A model generated the notes under the pieces. It searched no databases. It was not told the origin of the DNA and saw only the letters and a program-made list of their open reading frames with translations. This document shows, in pieces, positions 51,713 to 59,604 of a DNA stretch of 64,000 nucleotides. How positions within the stretch are numbered: position 1 is the first letter of the stretch; each line of letters begins with the position of its first letter. The stretch comes from Variovorax paradoxus (GTDB taxonomy: Bacteria > Pseudomonadota > Gammaproteobacteria > Burkholderiales > Burkholderiaceae_C), in contig NZ_JAGGNV010000001.1 of assembly GCF_018614955.1 (NCBI RefSeq), positions 62,001-126,000 of the forward strand. Direction: 5' to 3'. A program made the position numbers and the translations under genes.

Positions 51713-52188
51713 TGACCGGCGCGCTTCGCAAACTGAGGCTCCAGATGGCGATGGCGCTGGCACTCGCAACCGCACTGGTCGCGGGCCCGGCGTGCCGCGG
51801 GTTGCGCGAGCCCGCGGTGCCGGCCTCGGTGGCGCGCGGCGCGCGCCTGTTCGACGGCACCGAGCCGCTTGCCGGCACGCTGTCCGGCCACAGCGCGCCG
51901 CTGCCGGTCGTGGCGACGCGCTGCATCCAGTGCCACACCGGCCCTGGCAAGTCCACCGCCGCGGTCTCCAATTTCGCGCCGCCGCTGGACCGGCGCCAGC
52001 TGCGCGAAGTCCGCGCGCGCCGGGGCGGCCCGCCCGTCGCGTACGAGCAGGCGAGCTTCTGCCGCACGCTGCGCACCGGCATCGATCCGGCCCACATCGT
52101 GTTGCCGCGAGCGATGCCGCGCTTCGATGCCGACGATGGCCAGTGCGCGGCCTTGTGGGACTACCTGACGCAGGCCGCCGCCGAATGA
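51712..52188 (+). CDS. Exported mono-haem c-type cytochrome
   Basis: A 158-residue protein with a signal peptide (MAMALALATALVAGPAC) and one haem motif CIQCH (TRCIQCHTGPG). Two more cysteines lie later (ASFCRTL and DGQCAAL). The likely axial Met is in PRAMPRFD. GTG 51712 overlaps the oxidase stop (TAGTG); ATG 51745 is an alternative. It could be the electron partner or maturation partner of the copper oxidase. Stop overlaps the SCO gene (ATGA). Confidence 0.83.
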   Translation: MTGALRKLRLQMAMALALATALVAGPACRGLREPAVPASVARGARLFDGTEPLAGTLSGHSAPLPVVATRCIQCHTGPGKSTAAVSNFAPPLDRRQLREVRARRGGPPVAYEQASFCRTLRTGIDPAHIVLPRAMPRFDADDGQCAALWDYLTQAAAE

Positions 52189-52787
52189 ACGCGCATCGCC
52201 CCCTCGTCCCATCCCGGGTGGCATCCCTCGGGCGCCGGCACCTGCTGGCCGCCGGTGCGCTGGCGTGGCTGGGCGTGCCGCCGGCCGCCCGTGCCAACAC
52301 CGGCGTCGGCCCGGTGATGCCCGCCGTGACGGCGCCGGCCTTGCCGCTGCGTCGCCACGACGGCGCCGCGCCGACGCTCGCGGCGCAGCTGCGCGGCGCC
52401 CCGACCGCCGTTCAATTGATGTTCACCGGCTGCAGCACGGTCTGCCCGATCCAGGGCGCCTTGTTCTCGGCGCTGCAGGCCGCATTGCTGGCCGAGCGCG
52501 ATGCGGCGGCGCGCCTGCTGTCGCTGAGCATCGACGCGCTGGCCGACGACCCCGCCGCCCTGAGCGCCTGGCTGCGGCGTTTCGGCGCCAGGCCTCTATG
52601 GAGCGCGGCGGTGCCTGCCCCCGAGGCGCTCGACCCGATGCTCTCGCTGTTCAATGGGGGCGCAGCCGCGAGCGACCGCCATACCGGCCAGGTCTATCTG
52701 TTCGATCGCCACGCCCGGCTGGTCTGGCGCACCAGCGAGCTGCCGCCGGCGGCCGAGGTCATGGCCGCGCTGCGGCGCCTTGCGTAG
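52185..52787 (+). CDS. SCO1/SenC/PrrC copper chaperone
   Basis: A 200-residue thioredoxin-fold protein with a twin-arginine-like leader (LGRRHLLAAGALAWLGVPPAARA; ends LGRRHLLAAG and PPAARA). The copper-binding CxxxC is in FTGCSTVCPIQG and the conserved His in SDRHTGQVYLFDRHA. SCO proteins load copper into cytochrome oxidase CuA or other copper enzymes. Coupled to the radical copper oxidase and cytochrome genes by ATGA overlap, it may mature the oxidase. Confidence 0.9.
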   Translation: MNAHRPLVPSRVASLGRRHLLAAGALAWLGVPPAARANTGVGPVMPAVTAPALPLRRHDGAAPTLAAQLRGAPTAVQLMFTGCSTVCPIQGALFSALQAALLAERDAAARLLSLSIDALADDPAALSAWLRRFGARPLWSAAVPAPEALDPMLSLFNGGAAASDRHTGQVYLFDRHARLVWRTSELPPAAEVMAALRRLA

Positions 52788-52839
52788 CCGGCCACTGCAT
52801 CCCTCGCTGCGGCGGCTCGGCTTCCCCGAAGCCCGGCAT

Positions 52840-53475
52840 TCAGCCAGCTCTGCCCCGAGCACCCTTCCTGCTGCCCTCGGCGCGCGGGCTATCCGTACCC
52901 ACCGAGGCACCGCCGCCATTCGCCTGGTCGACCCACAACAAGGTGTCGACATACGACATGAAGCAGTGGAGGTACTCCGGCGACAGCTCGCGCATCAAGG
53001 TGAGCGATTGGTGCACGAGGCGGTGCGAGTTGAGGGGGCCGGCGTTCTCCGGCACCAACGCCCGCGACTGCGTCAGCCGCCGATCGGCGCTGAGCCTCGA
53101 CCAGGTGTTTCTGAAATAGTCGAGCGTCTTCGAGTCGAGCGCCGCGCCGTCCCGATGCGACGGCGCATGCCGGGCGACATGGTCGACGAGCGCCGCGAGC
53201 GCGCCGCGATGAGGCTGGCCTGCCTGCGCCGCGGTGTCGCCGTCCGCGCATCGGGCCCCTTCGAGATCCTCTCCATAGGCCGCGAGCAGCTTGTGCACCT
53301 TGTCGTCCAGGACGCGTCGCGCCTCGCCGCTGTGGGCGGCCGCGCGTCCGGCCAGCACCTCGATGAAACGAAAGCGGACCGGCTCGAAGCGATGATCGCC
53401 GCGCTCGCGCCATGCCTCGATCATGGCCGCGGTCTCGCCGGTCCCTTCGCTACCCACGGGGCTTCGTGCTTGCAT
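52840..53475 (-). CDS. DUF2894 protein
   Basis: A 211-residue soluble protein. The family mark is the C-terminal block NSHRLVHQSLTLMRELSPEYLHCFMSYVDTLLWVDQA (ends NSHRLVHQSL and DTLLWVDQA). The middle is helical and alanine/arginine-rich. ATG 53475 overlaps the end of the OmpA-type gene by 26 bases. It closes a four-gene operon with DUF3348, DUF802 and OmpA-type proteins. Function unknown; a cytosolic partner of the motor-like pair is the natural guess. Confidence 0.8.
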   Translation of the reverse strand: MQARSPVGSEGTGETAAMIEAWRERGDHRFEPVRFRFIEVLAGRAAAHSGEARRVLDDKVHKLLAAYGEDLEGARCADGDTAAQAGQPHRGALAALVDHVARHAPSHRDGAALDSKTLDYFRNTWSRLSADRRLTQSRALVPENAGPLNSHRLVHQSLTLMRELSPEYLHCFMSYVDTLLWVDQANGGGASVGTDSPRAEGSRKGARGRAG

Positions 53476-54097
53476 TGGAGGGCCTCGGCGTGGGCGCCAT
53501 CTCCACGCGCCGGTTCCTGGCACGTCCGTCGGCATCGGCATTCGACGCCACCGCCTGCTCGGAGCCGAAGGCCGCGGCAAAGACCGAGGCCGATGGGATG
53601 CCTTCCTCGATCAAGGCCCGGGTCACGGTCAAGGCCCGCTGGGCGGACAGCTCCCAGTTGTCGGCGAACTGGCGGTTGCCTCCGCGCACCTGCCGGTCGT
53701 CGGTGAAGCCGCTCACCATCAGGATCTCGTCGCGGGCCTGGAGATACGCGCCGAGCGGTGCGCTCAGGCTCTTCAACAGTTGCCGGCCCTCGGGCTGCAA
53801 TTCGGCGGAGTTGAGGGCGAACAGCACGCTGCCGCTGATGCCGATGCGCCCGTCGTTCAGCGTCACCCGGCCCGCCGCCAAGGGGCCCGCCAGGGCTTGC
53901 TCGAGGGCCTGCAGCCGCTGCGCCGCCGCCCGCCGCTGCTTGACTTCGGCTTCCAGCTGGGTCGTGAGGTCCAGCTGCATGCCGACCACGCACACCAGGA
54001 TCAGCACGAAGGCGCCCAGCAGGCCCGACATCAGGTCGCCGAAGACGGCCCACACCGGCACCGTCGGCTCCAGGCCGGCGTCGACGTCCTCCGTCAT
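53450..54097 (-). CDS. MotB/OmpA-type membrane protein
   Basis: A 215-residue protein with one N-terminal transmembrane helix (VFGDLMSGLLGAFVLILVCVVGM). Asp21 at the helix start aligns with the proton-binding Asp of MotB and ZorB (D-x-M-x-x-x-x-x-F). A coiled linker and an OmpA/peptidoglycan-binding domain follow (SGFTDDRQ, NWELSAQRALTVTRALIEEG, GRARNRRVEM). It would anchor a stator-like complex to the cell wall. ATG shares its base with the DUF802 stop (TGATG). Confidence 0.88.
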   Translation of the reverse strand: MTEDVDAGLEPTVPVWAVFGDLMSGLLGAFVLILVCVVGMQLDLTTQLEAEVKQRRAAAQRLQALEQALAGPLAAGRVTLNDGRIGISGSVLFALNSAELQPEGRQLLKSLSAPLGAYLQARDEILMVSGFTDDRQVRGGNRQFADNWELSAQRALTVTRALIEEGIPSASVFAAAFGSEQAVASNADADGRARNRRVEMAPTPRPSNASTKPRG

Positions 54098-55902
54098 CAC
54101 GCTTCGCTGCCCACGGGCGCCCGGCTGCTCGCGAGCTGCTGCAGATCCTCGACGATCTGCTTCTGCGACAGGATGCTGAGGTCGATGACTTCCCGGGCCT
54201 GCGCCACGTAGTAGTCCAGCTGCTCGTCGCTGCGCGCGATGGACTTGCCGAGCGCGCCTTCGATGCGCTGCAGATGGGCCACCAGCTTGTCGTTCGATTG
54301 GCTGAACAGCTGCACCGCGAAGCCGAATGCCTCGCCCAGGCTCGCCACCTCGACGGCACTGCCGGTGATCTGCGCGGCGACGCCGGCCATCTTTTCGGTT
54401 TCCGCTTCGACCTTGTCCGTGAAGCGCGTGCCGACGCGGTCCAGCACATCGGCCGACGCGGCGACCAGCGCGTCGATCGCCGAGCGCTGTTCGGTGGAGG
54501 CATGGTTCACGCCGTCGAGCAATGTTTCCAGCGTTTCCAGGATGCGGCTGCGCTCCTCCAGCATCGCGTTGTCGCGCACCATGCTGTCGGACAGCTTCTG
54601 GCGCAGTTCGGCGATCACTTCGGCCGCGGCGCGCGGAGCCTCCGAGGCGGCTTGCATGAGCTGGGCGATCTCGGCGATGGTGCTCCGAGCATGCGCTTCG
54701 GTCTGGGCCGACAGCTCGCGCGCGGTCTCGGCCAGCGTCTTGCAGATCTCCTGCTGCTGGCTCTCGCTGCGCGCGCCCGCCTGCTGCCATTCCTGCTGCA
54801 GCGACGCGGCCATCGCCCCGAGCGCATCGGTCCAGGCCGCCAGCCGCTGCTGGTCTTGCGAGGCCATCTTCGCCTGCAGCTGCGCCTGCGCCTGGCCGAC
54901 CGTGCCGAGCAGCGAGGCCGAATGCTGCTCGAAGCGGGTCGACAGCCCTTCCAGTTGCCGCTGCACGCCATGCTCGATGGTCTCGTGCAGCGCGGCCGCC
55001 TCCCGCGCGATCCCGGCCATCGTCGCTTCGACGACCGGCTGGATCGCCGCGCCAGCCACGCGGGCACTTTCGGTCAAGCTCTGCTTCAAGGAGCGGTCGA
55101 CGGAGGAGGCCAGGCCTGCATACGCGGCCTCGGTCTTGCTGTGGAAGCTGTCCTGGCTGGCGAGCAGGCGTTCGTTCAAGGCCTGGCTCTGCCGTTCCAT
55201 CGTTGCCATCATGGCCTGCAGCCGGTCGACCAGCTCGGGCATTGCCTCGCCCTGCCGCTGCAGCAGCTTGAAGGACTCCTCGCGCTGATGGGCCAGGGAG
55301 AAGACGCGCAAGGTGCTCGCGATCTTCGTGTCGAGCAGCTGCGCAGCCTGCAGCCTGTCGCGCCGGCACAAGGCGGAGACCAGGCCCAGCATCGCGGAGG
55401 CGGCCACGCCCGCGACCGAGGTGCCGAAGGCCAGCCCCAGGCCCTTGACCGGGGCGGCCAGGGAGGCGCGGATGGCCTGCAGGTCAGCGGCGCTCTCCAG
55501 CGCGATCCCGGTGCCGTTGAGCGTGACCACCATGCCGAGGAAGGTGCCCAGCATCCCCAGCAGCACCAGCAGCCCGGCCAGGTACGGCGTCAGGGCCGGG
55601 CCGGGCAGGCCAACGCGCTCGCCCTCGATGCGCAGGCGCACCGCGTTGCGCAAGGAAGGATGCAGCTGGTCGAGCCAGTGGCCCAGGCTCGCCGGCGGAC
55701 CGGGCATGTCCGCCAAAGATTGCGCCAGGGTCGACGTGGCTTGGCGGAAGCGGTGCAGCTCCAGCGCACCCATCATGTAGAACGCGCCGACAAGCAGCGT
55801 GATCGCCAGCGCCAGCGGATTCGAGCCGATGTATCCGATGCCGACCCAGCACACGGCGGCCAGGCCGACGAAAAAAGCGAAGTGTTGAAGAAATCTAGTC
55901 AT
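54097..55902 (-). CDS. DUF802 protein, MotA/TolQ-like with long coiled-coil tail
   Basis: A 601-residue protein. Four transmembrane helices are at about residues 7-25, 28-48, 105-128 and 152-178. The last pair has LLGMLGTFLGMVV and GLAFGTSVAGVAASAML, matching the MotA/TolQ/ExbB channel pair. Residues about 185-600 are almost entirely helical coiled coil (many LxxxL/AxxLxQ heptads). The topology is that of ZorA, a MotA homologue with a long cytosolic tail. It forms a TAATG overlap with DUF3348 and TGATG with the OmpA-type gene. Confidence 0.87.
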   Translation of the reverse strand: MTRFLQHFAFFVGLAAVCWVGIGYIGSNPLALAITLLVGAFYMMGALELHRFRQATSTLAQSLADMPGPPASLGHWLDQLHPSLRNAVRLRIEGERVGLPGPALTPYLAGLLVLLGMLGTFLGMVVTLNGTGIALESAADLQAIRASLAAPVKGLGLAFGTSVAGVAASAMLGLVSALCRRDRLQAAQLLDTKIASTLRVFSLAHQREESFKLLQRQGEAMPELVDRLQAMMATMERQSQALNERLLASQDSFHSKTEAAYAGLASSVDRSLKQSLTESARVAGAAIQPVVEATMAGIAREAAALHETIEHGVQRQLEGLSTRFEQHSASLLGTVGQAQAQLQAKMASQDQQRLAAWTDALGAMAASLQQEWQQAGARSESQQQEICKTLAETARELSAQTEAHARSTIAEIAQLMQAASEAPRAAAEVIAELRQKLSDSMVRDNAMLEERSRILETLETLLDGVNHASTEQRSAIDALVAASADVLDRVGTRFTDKVEAETEKMAGVAAQITGSAVEVASLGEAFGFAVQLFSQSNDKLVAHLQRIEGALGKSIARSDEQLDYYVAQAREVIDLSILSQKQIVEDLQQLASSRAPVGSEA

Positions 55903-56558
55903 TACCTTTTGCGAAGGGCTTCGAGAAGCCCTTCGACCGGTTGAAATCGAATATCCAGCTCGGCAAGCAACACGCTCTGCATGTCCTTGCAGAACACGTT
56001 TGACCACTCTTCGGGCTGGACCCCGCCGTCGGCCTGGCGCAAGCGCTCGAAATGCTTTTCGAGCAGTGCGGGCACGGTCGACAGCACGCGGTGCTCGTGC
56101 GCACCCAGCGCCTGCTCCATCACGGCATCCACCGCAGCAAGCCGGGCCATGGCGGGCGACTTGGCCGCCAGCCTCGCGCGCAGACGAGCGCGCAAGGGCT
56201 CGACAGCCGCCTCCATCGCCTGTTGCCTGGCGAGGTAGCGCCGGCGGTACGCAGCGAAGTCGGCCCCGAGCGCTCTGTCTGCGGCGATGGCATTCGCCAG
56301 CGCGGCTCGCACGCGGGCGCATTCGCGTTCTTCGGCGTCGCTTCCAGAAGCTGCTGCGCCGGATGGCGCAGTCGCCGGGCTGCTCTGCAACGCCGCGGCC
56401 AGAGAGATGGCGTCGGTCCAACGGAGCCATTCACTCAATCGATCCGCGAAGCCTTGTTTGGATTCGGGAACGTCGGTGTCGGTCAGTTGAGCGAGCAAGC
56501 GAATGAGCGCCGAGCCGCTGACACCTTTGCGACCTGTGCGCCGTGACACTTGCACCAT
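55902..56558 (-). CDS. DUF3348 protein
   Basis: A 218-residue soluble protein and first gene of the motor-like operon. Family marks are ALIRLLAQLTDTDVPESKQGFADRLSEWLRWTDAISLAAAL (ends ALIRLLAQLT and DAISLAAAL) and the C-terminal HFERLRQADGGVQPEEWSNVFCKDMQSVLLAELDIRFQPVEGLLEAL (ends HFERLRQAD and PVEGLLEAL). It is helical and unnamed; function unknown. The stop overlaps the DUF802 start. Confidence 0.83.
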   Translation of the reverse strand: MVQVSRRTGRKGVSGSALIRLLAQLTDTDVPESKQGFADRLSEWLRWTDAISLAAALQSSPATAPSGAAASGSDAEERECARVRAALANAIAADRALGADFAAYRRRYLARQQAMEAAVEPLRARLRARLAAKSPAMARLAAVDAVMEQALGAHEHRVLSTVPALLEKHFERLRQADGGVQPEEWSNVFCKDMQSVLLAELDIRFQPVEGLLEALRKR

Positions 56559-56724
56559 ACCGCCAGAGGGAAAAAGCCCAACAGTCTACACCGGTCACTC
56601 AGCCCGGGAACCGGCGAAGCAGGGCCAGTCGTCGCGCGACCGCGCGCGAGCCTTTGCGCCTCAGGACTCTGCGTTGCCGTCTGACAGCAGGCAGCAGGGT
56701 CATGGTTCTAGCCTGGAGCTTTCG

Positions 56725-56952
56725 ATGCGGAAACGAGATGCCATGAATGCCCCCAATCCACGAGCGAACGACCGGGACAACAAGCGCGCTTTCCGATGGG
56801 CGGCGATCGTTGCGGCCCTTCTGATCGTGGGTGCGCTGGTGTTCAACGTGTTCTGGTACAAGAAGCCGCCGGCGAATGTCGACGACTCGCCTGCCGCAGG
56901 CGCGCCCGCACAGACGCCGCGGCCCGCACCCGAAAAGCCGCCGGGCTCATAG
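56725..56952 (+). CDS. Small single-helix membrane protein
   Basis: A 75-residue protein with a charged N-terminus, one helix (FRWAAIVAALLIVGALVFNVFWY) and a Pro/Ala-rich tail. GGAG lies 7 bases before ATG 56725; ATG 56743 is an alternative start. Unrecognised. Confidence 0.5.
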   Translation: MRKRDAMNAPNPRANDRDNKRAFRWAAIVAALLIVGALVFNVFWYKKPPANVDDSPAAGAPAQTPRPAPEKPPGS

Positions 56953-56989
56953 CCCGTGCCGGCTTTCGAGACCACGACAGGAGCCCACG

Positions 56990-57178
56990 ATGCCCGAAGA
57001 CCCGACTATTCCCGTTCCACCCGGCCTGTCGTCCCCGCGAGCGGTTTATCAGGCGCTCGCCCAGCGCCTCGGTGTGCTGGCACCGGGCGAGACGCTGTCG
57101 GACGAACTCATGGCTTTTGCGGAAGAGGTTGTACGCATGGCCGTGGAAGGCCGCGACAGCGGCCGAGGCGCCGAATGA
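56990..57178 (+). CDS. Small soluble protein, unknown
   Basis: A 62-residue protein with a Pro-rich start and a helix ELMAFAEEVVRMAVEGRDS. A CAGGAG ribosome site precedes ATG 56990. It follows the previous small gene by 37 bases. Not recognised. Confidence 0.45.
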   Translation: MPEDPTIPVPPGLSSPRAVYQALAQRLGVLAPGETLSDELMAFAEEVVRMAVEGRDSGRGAE

Positions 57179-57222
57179 TCCGATTCGCCGTCGGGTAGTA
57201 ACCTCCCTCCATCGAAGCTCCG

Positions 57223-57990
57223 ATGGAGGCGGCGGACATGTACATCGAACAAGGCGGCGAAGGCCCGGACCTGCTCCTCATGCTGCATGGGATGGGCGCG
57301 ACCGGCGCCGTGTGGTCGCCGATGTGCGCGGAGGCCGGCACCCGCTGGGCCGGCCGCTGGGTCGCGATGGACCTGCCCGGCCACGGCCAATCCGATCGGC
57401 AGGACAGCTATGCCATCGGCCAGTACGCGGCAAGCGTCGCACGCGCCGTGCTGCCGCACGTCGATCCCGCCGGCCGGCTCGTGGTGCTCGGCCACTCGCT
57501 CGGCGGCGTGGTCGGTCTCGCCCTGGCCACGGGCTGGTTCGGTGTCACGCCGCACCAGGTCTTCGGGGCCGGCATCAAGGTCGCGTGGAATGACGATGAA
57601 CTGCGCCGCATGGAGACGCTCGCAGCCCAGCCCGCCAAGCGCTTCGCCACGGAGGAAGAAGCGTGGGAGCGGTACCTGAAGGTCTCCGGCCTTGCCGGCA
57701 TCGCCGACGCAAGGTCAGCTGTCGCCCAGCGCGGCGCCCGGCGCGGCGCCGACGGGTGGTGCGTCGCGATGGATCCTCGGGCCCACGGCGTCGGCAAGCC
57801 GCCCATGTCCGAGTTGGTGGCCTTGGCCGGCTGTCCCGTTCATCTCGGCCGCGGGGGCGATGACGCGATGATGACGACGGAACAGCTCCGAGCGCTCGAC
57901 CCCGATGCCTCGGACCTTGGGCCGCATGGCCACAACGTCATGGTCGAGGCGCCTGCGCGGGTCTGGGACTGGGTTGCCTCGTTCATGTGA
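57223..57990 (+). CDS. Alpha/beta hydrolase
   Basis: A 255-residue hydrolase. The oxyanion region is LLLMLHGMGATG, strand-loop DLPGHGQSDR, nucleophile in VVLGHSLGGVVGLAL, and the His in GPHGHNVMVEAP. The acid is probably in GRGGDDAM. Substrate unknown. Start could be ATG 57223 or 57238 (both in frame). Confidence 0.85.
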   Translation: MEAADMYIEQGGEGPDLLLMLHGMGATGAVWSPMCAEAGTRWAGRWVAMDLPGHGQSDRQDSYAIGQYAASVARAVLPHVDPAGRLVVLGHSLGGVVGLALATGWFGVTPHQVFGAGIKVAWNDDELRRMETLAAQPAKRFATEEEAWERYLKVSGLAGIADARSAVAQRGARRGADGWCVAMDPRAHGVGKPPMSELVALAGCPVHLGRGGDDAMMTTEQLRALDPDASDLGPHGHNVMVEAPARVWDWVASFM

Positions 57991-58101
57991 GTGGGTGCTT
58001 TCCTGTCGCTCCACTGCACCGGGGTCCCGTCCTGCATCCCGCGTCCGCGCGAGCAGGTACATTGACCGGCCGACGATCGATATCGCGCTATTGGAGTGGG
58101 T

Positions 58102-59604
58102 ATGAGTTCAACGATCTTGCCGGATGAAGGCGACCCGAAGGAAATGGTGCTGCAGGTGGGCGTGCCCGGCCTCGACGACGTGCTGGGCGGCGGCCTCACG
58201 GCCAACCGGCTGTACCTGCTGGAGGGCGCGCCCGGCGCCGGCAAGACCACGGTGGCGATGCAGTTCCTGCGCGAAGGCGCCGCGCGGGGCGAGCCGGTGC
58301 TGTACGTCACGCTTTCCGAGACGGCGGACGAACTGCGCGGCGTCGCGCGCTCGCATGGCTGGGACCTGGTGGGCATCGAAGTGCGGGAGATGCTGCCCGC
58401 GCACGACGCGCTGGAGCCGGACGATCAGTACACGATGTTCCATCCCTCAGAGGTCGAGCTCAGCGAGACCACGCTCAAGATCCTGGCGGATGTCGACGTG
58501 ATCCGGCCGACGCGCGTGGTTTTCGATTCGCTGTCGGAGCTGCGTCTCTTGGCCGGGGCTTCGCTGCGCTATCGGCGCCAGATCCTGGCGCTCAAGCAGT
58601 TCTTCGCCGGCCGGCAATGCACGGTGCTGCTGCTCGACGACATGACGTCCACGGAGCACGACCAGCAGATCCAGAGCATCGCCCATGCGGTGATCCGGCT
58701 GGAGCAGATCAATTCCGACTACGGTTCGTCGCGGCGCCGGCTCATCGTCACCAAGTACCGCGGCAAGGAGTTTCGCGGCGGCTATCACGACTACAAGATC
58801 GTGCGCGGCGGGCTGCAGGTGTTCCCGCGGCTGGTTGCGGCGGAACATACGCCGCCGTTCACCCAGACGCGCATCGCCAGCGGCATACCGGCGCTCGACG
58901 CGCTGCTGGGCGGCGGCATCGAGAGGGGCACCAGCACGCTGTTCGTGGGCGCGCCGGGCACGGGCAAGTCGAGCGTGGCGGTTCAGTTCGCGCTTGCAGC
59001 GGCCAAGCGCGGCGAGTGCGCGGCGCTCTTCATCTTCGACGAGAGCGTCAACACCTTGCGCACGCGCTGCGAGGGCATGGGCATGGACCTGGCGCCGCAT
59101 CTCGAATCCGGGCACATCCGGGTACGCCAGGTCGACCCGGCGGAGCTGTCGCCGGGCGAATTCGTCGATTCGATCCGGGTCGCCGTCACTGAGCACAAGG
59201 CCACCGTGGTCGTCATCGACAGCCTCAACGGGTATCTCAACGCGATGCCCGACGAGCGCTTCCTCATCGTCCAGCTGCACGAGCTGCTGACTTATCTGGG
59301 GCAGTCAGGCGTCGCCACGCTGCTGATCGGCGCGCAGCACGGGCTGATCGGCCTGCAGTTGCAGACGCCGGTCGATGCGAGCTACCTGGCCGATTCGGTG
59401 GTGATGCTGCGTTACTTCGAGGCCGACGGCGAGGTGCGGCAGGCGATCTCGGTGCTGAAGAAACGCGGCAGCGCGCACGAGCGGACCATCCGCGCCTTCA
59501 CCATGAGCAATACCGGCGTCCACGTCGGTGCGCCCTTGCGCAACTTCCGGGGCATCTTCACCGGAGTGCCCGTGCCCATTGAAGGACCTCCGCAGTCGTC
59601 GTGA
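58102..59604 (+). CDS. KaiC-like double-domain RecA ATPase
   Basis: A 500-residue protein with two RecA/KaiC domains, as in cyanobacterial KaiC. Domain one has Walker A GAPGAGKTT (42-50) after VPGLDDVLGGG; domain two has IPALDALLGGG and Walker A GAPGTGKSS (283-291). Walker B-type strands end VVFDSLSEL and VVVIDSLNGY. Such proteins outside cyanobacteria bind and hydrolyse ATP and work with kinases; no KaiA or KaiB is here. The stop overlaps the GTG of the next kinase. GTG 58096 is an alternative start. Confidence 0.9.
   Translation: MSSTILPDEGDPKEMVLQVGVPGLDDVLGGGLTANRLYLLEGAPGAGKTTVAMQFLREGAARGEPVLYVTLSETADELRGVARSHGWDLVGIEVREMLPAHDALEPDDQYTMFHPSEVELSETTLKILADVDVIRPTRVVFDSLSELRLLAGASLRYRRQILALKQFFAGRQCTVLLLDDMTSTEHDQQIQSIAHAVIRLEQINSDYGSSRRRLIVTKYRGKEFRGGYHDYKIVRGGLQVFPRLVAAEHTPPFTQTRIASGIPALDALLGGGIERGTSTLFVGAPGTGKSSVAVQFALAAAKRGECAALFIFDESVNTLRTRCEGMGMDLAPHLESGHIRVRQVDPAELSPGEFVDSIRVAVTEHKATVVVIDSLNGYLNAMPDERFLIVQLHELLTYLGQSGVATLLIGAQHGLIGLQLQTPVDASYLADSVVMLRYFEADGEVRQAISVLKKRGSAHERTIRAFTMSNTGVHVGAPLRNFRGIFTGVPVPIEGPPQSS

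Noticed and set aside
52840..56558. A complete Zorya defence system
   Set aside because: Only the ZorA/ZorB-like pair is present; no ZorC, ZorD or ZorE-like protein (no SNF2 helicase, no HNH nuclease) is seen nearby.
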